A DNA stretch of 64,000 bases from Clostridiales bacterium (GTDB taxonomy: Bacteria; Bacillota; Clostridia; Christensenellales; Aristaeellaceae). The notes under the pieces were generated by a model, which ran no database searches, was not told the DNA's origin, and saw only the letters and a program-made list of their open reading frames with translations. The DNA is taken from contig SVGT01000005.1 in the NCBI GenBank assembly GCA_015056175.1, positions 1 through 64,000 of the forward strand, in the 5' to 3' direction. The translations under genes were made by a program, and so were the position numbers. Positions 58,781 through 64,000 of the stretch are shown here, in pieces (the first letter of the stretch is position 1; every line of letters starts with the position of its first letter).

Positions 58781-59793
58781 GGTTCCAAGTCTCCTTCTCT
58801 GGCGGCGATGCAAAGGGGCTGCAGCCGCTCACATATCATAGAACGCTTGTTTTGAAGCGTTTGTTCCGCTTGTTGGTGGGTCTGTGTGCGCAGGGGATGC
58901 CAGGGGTCTACGTAGAAAAGCCGCTTGCGCATGACGGCGCTTTCTTCATCCATATGCCTTTGCTCCAGCAGCAGAATATACAGCCGCAACAGATGGGCGG
59001 AGCAGGGGATGTGATGCATCCAGGCGTCCAGCAGCTCCTGCGCCCAGTCAAATTCCTTGCAGAAGATGGCGGCGCGCACCATATCCTCCACCTGGCTTTG
59101 CTCCGTGCAGGCGGCGCCCGCACGCTCCCAGGCTACGCGGCTTTCCTGCAGGTGGCCCATGGCATGGTAGCTTTTCATGCAGGCCAGCTGCACTTCCACC
59201 AGGCAATCCCTGGGCACGCCCTTTTGCTGCGCCAATTTTACGTGGTGCAGCGCCCAGGCGGGATCCCGATCGGCAAGGAGGGAGGCGCAGCGCGCGTCGC
59301 ACCGGCCGCCCGGGTCCATGCGGGCTGCCTTAAGCATGCGGTCGATCTCGTTTCCGTGCCTGCGGAGGATGGCGTAAGCCCGCGCGCCGTGGGGCGGCGG
59401 CTCGGTTTTCTTCCAGGGGAAGGTGGTCAGCATGGAAACGGCGCTGTCCTTGTGGTCGCCTTCGGGGTCGATAAACAGATAGGCGCAGAGCGCGTCCCTG
59501 GCCAGGGCATGATCGCCCATGTTCATGGCGCTCAGCGCGATGAGGAAGCACCACTCCCCGTCCAGGGGATAGGCGCGCAGGTTTTCCCAGATCAGGTGCT
59601 CCACCGTTTCAAAGCTGTGCAAGCTGAAATAGGCATAGGCCATTTCCAGCAAAATGACGGGATGATGGCGGATATCCAGCGCCTTGCGGTAAAACCGGGT
59701 GGCGGAGAGGAATTCCCCCTCCTCCATGGCGGCGCGGGCCTTTTTCATCCAGTCGTCCAGGGGGCGCACCAGGGAGATCACATTGTCACGCAC
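58777..59793 (-). CDS. TPR-like helical repeat protein
   Basis: 338 residues. Helix pairs such as MEEGEFLSATRFYRKALDIR, ILLEMAYAYFSLHSFETVEHL and FLIALSAMNMGDHALARDAL resemble TPRs, with a Cys-rich middle (DARCASLL, AACTEQSQ). No catalytic motif. I place the start at GTG 59793, with GGAG 10 bases upstream, which overlaps the hslO stop by 8 bases; GTG 59781 is an alternative. Confidence 0.65.
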   Translation of the reverse strand: MRDNVISLVRPLDDWMKKARAAMEEGEFLSATRFYRKALDIRHHPVILLEMAYAYFSLHSFETVEHLIWENLRAYPLDGEWCFLIALSAMNMGDHALARDALCAYLFIDPEGDHKDSAVSMLTTFPWKKTEPPPHGARAYAILRRHGNEIDRMLKAARMDPGGRCDARCASLLADRDPAWALHHVKLAQQKGVPRDCLVEVQLACMKSYHAMGHLQESRVAWERAGAACTEQSQVEDMVRAAIFCKEFDWAQELLDAWMHHIPCSAHLLRLYILLLEQRHMDEESAVMRKRLFYVDPWHPLRTQTHQQAEQTLQNKRSMICERLQPLCIAAREGDLEP

Positions 59794-60688
59794 GGGTGGC
59801 TTTCTCCAGCAGGGCGATGAGCTCTTCCTTGTCAAAGTGCTGGGCGGTGCGGCAGAAGTGGCAGGTCAGTTCCACCTGGCCGTCCTCCTCGATAAGGCGG
59901 GAAAATTCCGTGCGGCCCAGGGAGATGAGCGCCCGCTCCATCTTTTCGCGGGAGCAGTCGCAGCGATAGTCCAGCGCTTCACGGCTCAGCAGCACGGGCT
60001 CCATGCCGTCAAACCAGCCCTCGTACAGCTCGTCAAGGGGCGCTTCGGCCACCTCCCGGCTGATGGCGGAAAAGAACATGCTGCGGATCTCCAACTGCTG
60101 CAGCACTTCCTCGCTGCAGCCGGGCAGGGGCTGCACCAGAATGCCGCCGGAGGACAGGCAGTAGCCCTCGTGTACCAGCGCGCCCACAGCCACCAGAGAG
60201 GGCTGCTGCTCGCTGACGGTAAAGTACTGGGCAAAATCCTCGCCGATCTCGCCGGATACCAGGTTGCTCTGGCCGATGTAGGGTTCCTTGAGGCCAATAT
60301 CCTTGATGACGGTGAGCCGCCCTTCCTTGCCGATGTAGCCGCCCACGTCCAGATGGCCGTCCGCCTTGAGGGGCATTTCTTGCTGGGGGTTCTGCAGCGT
60401 GGCCTTCACCAGGTTGTGACGGCCAACGCAGGTGATCTTGCCCGCCGGGCCGCCGCCTGCGATGGTGACGGTGACGGAGGAATCCTCTTCCTTGAGCATG
60501 TTGGAGAGCATCAGCGTGCCCGTCATCAGGCGGCTGACGGCAGCCAGCGCCACGGAGGAGGGCTGGTGGATATTGGCGCACTTGCGGGTCAGGTTGGTGG
60601 TGCGGCACAAAAGCACGCGGGCCTGACCGTTGCACAGCGTCAGGTGCAGCATTTCATCGGGGAGATTGACAAGGGCATTGTGTTCCAT
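59786..60688 (-). CDS. hslO: redox-regulated chaperone Hsp33
   Basis: 300 residues. The C-terminal zinc switch CDC near residue 245 and CHFC near 272 gives the CxC-x(n)-CxxC pattern that forms disulfides on oxidation. SRLMTGTLMLSNMLKEEDSSVTV, GHLDVGGYIG, LVSGEIGEDFAQYFTVSEQ and VEAPLDELY-like segments are typical. It holds unfolded proteins under oxidative stress. ATG 60688 follows AAAGGAA. It lies 41 bases after the methyltransferase gene. Confidence 0.95.
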   Translation of the reverse strand: MEHNALVNLPDEMLHLTLCNGQARVLLCRTTNLTRKCANIHQPSSVALAAVSRLMTGTLMLSNMLKEEDSSVTVTIAGGGPAGKITCVGRHNLVKATLQNPQQEMPLKADGHLDVGGYIGKEGRLTVIKDIGLKEPYIGQSNLVSGEIGEDFAQYFTVSEQQPSLVAVGALVHEGYCLSSGGILVQPLPGCSEEVLQQLEIRSMFFSAISREVAEAPLDELYEGWFDGMEPVLLSREALDYRCDCSREKMERALISLGRTEFSRLIEEDGQVELTCHFCRTAQHFDKEELIALLEKATRA

Positions 60689-60729
60689 AAAACGTTCCTT
60701 TCTGTATGGGGAAATGGCAGAAAATGCAG

Positions 60730-61470
60730 TTATGCTTTCACGCAGGAGATCATCCAGCGGTCGTCGGTTGTGCGGGGAGGGGTTTTGCGCAGCCTGCCGT
60801 ACATGCGGATATCCGTAAAGCCGCAATCGGCAAGGCAGGCACGCAGGGTTTTTCTGTCCCAGGCGCGCTGGGTCTGGGTTTCCTCGGTGCGCAAAAACAG
60901 ATCCTTCTCTTTGGTAAAGAGCGTCAGCATCAGGTGCACCTGCTGCTTTTTTTCGTCGAAGCGGTTGTGCCAGATGTAGGCAAAATCCTCTTCGGTGCGG
61001 GTCAGGGTGGTATTGCCCAGGACGTTTTGCAGCTTGTGGGGCGTGCTCACGTCAAAAACAAGCGCGCCGCCGGGCTTGAGCGAGGCGTGCGCTGCGCGGA
61101 AAAAGGCGCACAGATCGTTTTCGGTGAGCAGGTAATTGACGCCGTCGCAGGTGCACAGCAATGCGTCCGAGCGCCGGGGCAGGGAAAGCATGCGCATATC
61201 CTGCTTCACAAAGGGCACCATGAGACCGGCGCTGCGGCACTTGTCCATGGCGATCTCCAGCATATCGCCGGACAGATCCACGCCCGTCATGCGCAACCCG
61301 CTTTTTGCCAGCCGCAGGGTCAAACTGCCCGTGCCGCAGGCACATTCGCACACCCGTGCGCCCTTTTGCACGCCGCGCTCCTGCAGCAGCTCCTTCAGCC
61401 GCTGCGCCCAGGCGTCATAATCCACGTCCCGCATCAGGGAATCGTATATGCGGGCAAAGGTCGTATACAT
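60730..61470 (-). CDS. class I SAM-dependent methyltransferase
   Basis: 246 residues. Motif I is VCECACGTGSLTLRLA near residue 45 and post-I VDLSGDML; motif II is near DALLCTCDGVNYL. The N-terminus MYTTFARIYDSLMRDVDYDAWA is characteristic of the family found beside hslO-type genes in Clostridia. The substrate is unknown. First gene of the five-gene operon. Confidence 0.85.
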   Translation of the reverse strand: MYTTFARIYDSLMRDVDYDAWAQRLKELLQERGVQKGARVCECACGTGSLTLRLAKSGLRMTGVDLSGDMLEIAMDKCRSAGLMVPFVKQDMRMLSLPRRSDALLCTCDGVNYLLTENDLCAFFRAAHASLKPGGALVFDVSTPHKLQNVLGNTTLTRTEEDFAYIWHNRFDEKKQQVHLMLTLFTKEKDLFLRTEETQTQRAWDRKTLRACLADCGFTDIRMYGRLRKTPPRTTDDRWMISCVKA

Positions 61471-61520
61471 GTGTCACCTCAAAGGTCATCAAATAAGGGC
61501 TGAACATTCAAACCCACACT

Positions 61521-61549
61521 ATCATAACACATTTTCGGGGGATAGGAAA
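61521..61549 (-). promoter_or_regulatory. possible promoter of the methyltransferase-hslO operon
   Basis: On the minus strand a good TATGAT -10 (61526-61521) but a weak -35 (TTTCCT, 61549-61544), 17 bp apart. Confidence 0.45.
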
Positions 61550-61613
61550 TACCAAAGCGGCGGGGGCGGGGGGACTTTTTACCTTTTTTCTTCCACTAAA
61601 TAAGGATTTGCGC

Positions 61614-61645
61614 AAAAAAACAGCCGGATACAAATCCGGCTGTGA
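61614..61645 (-). terminator. intrinsic terminator of the GltS-like gene
   Basis: On the minus strand ACAGCCGGAT pairs with ATCCGGCTGT, followed by T7. Confidence 0.92.
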
Positions 61646-61655
61646 TGGGCATGGG

Positions 61656-63095
61656 TTATTCGTCCTTCCATTCTTCCGCGGGGCTGTTTGCAAATTTCTT
61701 TTTGAAAATCCGTCTGCGGAAGAGGAACAGGGTGTATAGGACCCACAGGGTGAAGAACAGCGCGCAGGCGATCACCGCATTGAGGGGCGATCTGCCCGCA
61801 AAGCCCAGGAACAAAAGCAGGGGCGCGATCATCACCATGGCGGGGAAGTTGGACAGGATGTACAGGCTGGAAACGGGGGTGCGCAGGGCGGGATCCACCT
61901 CCTTCATCAGGATCATGCCGTTGGAGGCGGTGCCCGTCAGCGTGCCGAAGCTCATGAGGAAAAATTCGTGCTCAAAGCCCTTGAAGCATTCTTTGGATAC
62001 CAGGCGGATGTACACGTAGGTGATCACCATGCCGATAACGCTCAGCAGCAGAATGGGCAGGATGTAGTTTTTGATATCGTTGATCTCAATGGCGGCCACG
62101 CCTGCCACGATCATCAGGTCAAAGGCAAAGCCGGAGATGCGGTCCATCTGGTAGTTGTTGATGTATTCCCGGTGCATCAATTGCTTTTTGCGCAGGATTT
62201 TGACTACCAGGCGGATCAGCATGGCAAAGAGGGACGCCCACAGGAAGTTGAAGCCCCAGGCGATGCTGTTGGTAAAATCCGACAGGATGCCCAGCAGGTA
62301 CATAAACCCAAAGGACAGCGCATAGGCCAGCGCCACAAAGCCGGCCTGGATGGTGAATTTATCCACCGATTCGCTGTCGGGCAGCTCGTTTTCGCTCTCC
62401 CGGGGGTCAAAGGGCAGGTTTTCCGCAGAGGTGCCCTTGCGGATCACCAGGCTGCCCCGCTTTTTGTGGTAGTTGATGTAGAGCACGCCGAACACCGACG
62501 CCACCACAAAGCCGATGGAGGCAAGGGACAAGCCGAAGCTTCCGTTGCCCATAAACTGCGCCGCCGGGGTGTTGGTAAAGTTGATGTCCCAGCTCAGCGC
62601 ATTGCCCGGGCCCTGTCCGTAGGCCAGGGGAAGGATTAGGCCGCAGACGTAGGAGATCACCTGGTTTCCGTTCTTTGTCAAAAGGAACAAAAGCAGCGTG
62701 ATGCCAAGCCCCATAAAGGCCTGCAGCATGTAGGTGCCGCCCTGCAGCGCGCCAAATTCAAACACCTGGGCGCGGTTGGTCTTGTGGGTGCTCTTTTCCG
62801 TCTTCAGGCTCATGGCTGCAAAGCCGATGGCCAGGCAGTGGTAGGTGACGGATTGCATGATGCGGTTGTTCACCAGCACGATGCCGAACTGCTTGAGGAT
62901 GATATTGGCAATCAGCAGCACCGAGCCGCCCAGCAGCGCCGAGGGAATGAGGCATTTGCGGAACACGGGAATGGTGCGGCGCAGAATATTGCCCAGCATC
63001 AGGAACAGAAGCAGAAGCCCGAACTGCACCATAAACAGCCATACGGCGTCGTAATTGCCCATGGTAAAATCCCAACTGGCGGTGTAATCCATCAT
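61656..63095 (-). CDS. GltS-like sodium:glutamate (or related) symporter
   Basis: 479 residues with about 12 membrane segments in two halves. GNILRRTIPVFRKCLIPSALLGG, LGGLILPLAYGQGPGNAL-like and LMSFGTLTGTASNGMILMKEVDP are the paired re-entrant-loop regions of the GltS fold, with the GQGPG and GTLTGTASNGM motifs. A charged cytosolic loop (about 225-250) separates the halves. The substrate may be glutamate or another carboxylate. ATG 63095 has GAGG 7 bases upstream. Confidence 0.8.
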   Translation of the reverse strand: MMDYTASWDFTMGNYDAVWLFMVQFGLLLLFLMLGNILRRTIPVFRKCLIPSALLGGSVLLIANIILKQFGIVLVNNRIMQSVTYHCLAIGFAAMSLKTEKSTHKTNRAQVFEFGALQGGTYMLQAFMGLGITLLLFLLTKNGNQVISYVCGLILPLAYGQGPGNALSWDINFTNTPAAQFMGNGSFGLSLASIGFVVASVFGVLYINYHKKRGSLVIRKGTSAENLPFDPRESENELPDSESVDKFTIQAGFVALAYALSFGFMYLLGILSDFTNSIAWGFNFLWASLFAMLIRLVVKILRKKQLMHREYINNYQMDRISGFAFDLMIVAGVAAIEINDIKNYILPILLLSVIGMVITYVYIRLVSKECFKGFEHEFFLMSFGTLTGTASNGMILMKEVDPALRTPVSSLYILSNFPAMVMIAPLLLFLGFAGRSPLNAVIACALFFTLWVLYTLFLFRRRIFKKKFANSPAEEWKDE

Positions 63096-63125
63096 CAACA
63101 ATCCTCATCTGTAAAAGTTTTACCT

Positions 63126-63154
63126 ATTATAACGCCAAGTGCTTGTCTTGTCAA
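63126..63154 (-). promoter_or_regulatory. consensus promoter of the GltS-like gene
   Basis: On the minus strand: TTGACA (63154-63149), 17-bp spacer, TATAAT (63131-63126). Confidence 0.92.
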
Positions 63155-63176
63155 CGAGAGGGGACGGGCGGGCGTA

Positions 63177-64000
63177 TCAGGCGGCCTTGTCCGCAGCGAT
63201 CCGGTCCGATTCCTCCAGCATCCATTCGATAAACAGCCCGTAGCCCATCAAAGGATCGTCCACAAAAACATGGGTCACCGCGCCGATGAGAAAGCCGTCC
63301 TGGATCACCGGGCTGCCGCTCATGCCCTGCACGATGCCGCCGGTTTTTTCAATGAGCGTTTCGTCCGTCACCCGGATCACAAAGGATTTTTGCGCAGGCC
63401 TGCTTTGCCGCGCGACCTCCACGATCTCCACATCATACGCCTTAACGCCGCCTTCGTCCACGGTGGAGAGGATCTGCGCTTTGCCTGTGTGCACGCCGGT
63501 TCTGGAGCCTGCGGGGATGCCGGAGGAATACAGCGGGCTCGTCAAACCCTCCGCCTGTCCGTACACGCCGTACACGGTGTTGCTCTCAATGGTGCCAAGG
63601 AGCCTGTTTTCCTTGAGGAAGCTGCCCTTGAGTTCCCCCGGCGCGCCCCGCATGCCTTTTTTCACGTCCACGATGCCGGCCCGCCACATTTTGCCTGTGC
63701 GCACGGAAAAAATGCGCCCCGTATCGCTGTCGCTCACTGCGTGGCCCAGCGCTCCGTAGCCGCCGCTTTGGGGATCATAGTAGGTCAGCGTGCCCACGCC
63801 TGCCGTGGAGGAGCGCACCCATACGCCCAGCTTGTAGCCGTTTTCGCTCCTTTGCGGGGCGACGGTAACGGAAAAGGGGGCGTTGTTCCGCTGGCACCGG
63901 AGCACCAGATGATTTCCCCCGCTTTCCTCCACCGTGCGGGACAGATCCTCTGCGCTCAAAATCCTGCTTCCGTTGACGGACAGCAGCGTATCGCCTGCCT
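63177..64000 (-). CDS. spoIVB: SpoIVB peptidase (S55), 3' part only
   Basis: At least 273 residues; the reading frame continues off the right edge, so the N-terminal signal and part of the PDZ domain are missing. The visible PDZ end (GDTLLSVNGSRILSAEDL) precedes the S55 peptidase: VWVRSSTAGVGTLTYYDP, the His in GALGHAVSDSDTG, the Ser in VQGMSGSPVIQDG and the Asp in HVFVDDP. SpoIVB is the forespore signalling protease that triggers pro-sigma-K processing, so the organism belongs to an endospore-forming lineage. Confidence 0.92.
   Translation of the reverse strand, partial: AGDTLLSVNGSRILSAEDLSRTVEESGGNHLVLRCQRNNAPFSVTVAPQRSENGYKLGVWVRSSTAGVGTLTYYDPQSGGYGALGHAVSDSDTGRIFSVRTGKMWRAGIVDVKKGMRGAPGELKGSFLKENRLLGTIESNTVYGVYGQAEGLTSPLYSSGIPAGSRTGVHTGKAQILSTVDEGGVKAYDVEIVEVARQSRPAQKSFVIRVTDETLIEKTGGIVQGMSGSPVIQDGFLIGAVTHVFVDDPLMGYGLFIEWMLEESDRIAADKAA

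Noticed and set aside
55778..58855. A 1025-codon plus-strand open frame opposite the zinc-ribbon and HEAT-like genes
   Set aside because: Antisense shadow of coding sequence with typical His/Gln/Val-rich composition; the minus-strand genes have ribosome-binding sites and recognisable domains.

Overview
The window looks like chromosomal DNA of a GC-rich, probably uncultured, gut- or rumen-type member of the Clostridia (Bacillota). The grounds are a T-box leader in front of metG, strong sigma-A type promoters with 17-bp spacers, a SpoIVB sporulation peptidase at the right edge, AddB-type recombination, a LytR-CpsA-Psr protein, a DUF368 polyprenyl-phosphate transporter, and many small carbohydrate operons. 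The placement below class level is inference. There is no prophage, CRISPR array, insertion sequence or plasmid marker. The window starts at the tail of an rRNA operon (5S rRNA, then tRNA-Asn).

Layout. 1-14.7 kb (+): 5S/tRNA-Asn; a GH78-like enzyme and a YaiI/YqxD protein; a secreted WG-repeat protein with C-terminal zinc ribbons; a glycosidase-like protein; a four-gene unit (small kinase, SPASM radical-SAM enzyme, flavodoxin-like reductase, threonine aldolase); an NlpC/P60-SH3 protein; then rimO-pgsA-recA and recF. 14.8-24 kb (-): M19 dipeptidase-mtnN-dCMP deaminase-LCP-HAD-rlmH under one promoter; an XRE regulator plus a small protein; DUF368-addB. 24.4-32 kb (-): murA-J-domain protein, proC, a sugar ABC transporter operon (binding protein, two permeases, YesL-like protein), and an esterase. 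32-39.6 kb: a DUF6259 protein, a sugar isomerase-Gfo/Idh pair, a SpoVB/MurJ-like flippase, tRNA-Leu(GAG) followed by an unusual inverted-repeat region, and a second Gfo/Idh gene. 39.6-47.8 kb: a two-gene membrane operon facing a TetR regulator, then a cytoplasmic GH18, a TIR-like/membrane fusion protein, a cytoplasmic GH9, an MFS transporter and a URO-D family protein. 47.8-56 kb: two repeat-rich intergenic islands that share modules, with a DUF4838-like protein, nagB, an AT-richer orphan gene, tandem esterases and the T-box/GyrI-like/metG unit between them. 56-64 kb (-): a methyltransferase-hslO-TPR-HEAT-zinc ribbon operon, a GltS-like symporter, and the 3' part of spoIVB.

Functionally the accessory genes centre on uptake and intracellular breakdown of oligosaccharides: the ABC and MFS transporters, GH18, GH9, GH78-like, DUF6259 and DUF4838 proteins, NagB, Gfo/Idh oxidoreductases and small esterases. 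Almost all of these enzymes lack signal peptides, so they would act on imported material.

Most worth a second look: the TIR-like domain fused to a RipA-like membrane module (42615-43493), a four-way-junction, cloverleaf-like inverted-repeat element in an otherwise empty intergenic region (48137-48267), mosaic intergenic repeat modules shared by two islands 7.5 kb apart, the T-box operon that places a GyrI-like protein ahead of metG, and the AT-richer orphan at 50284-51105.
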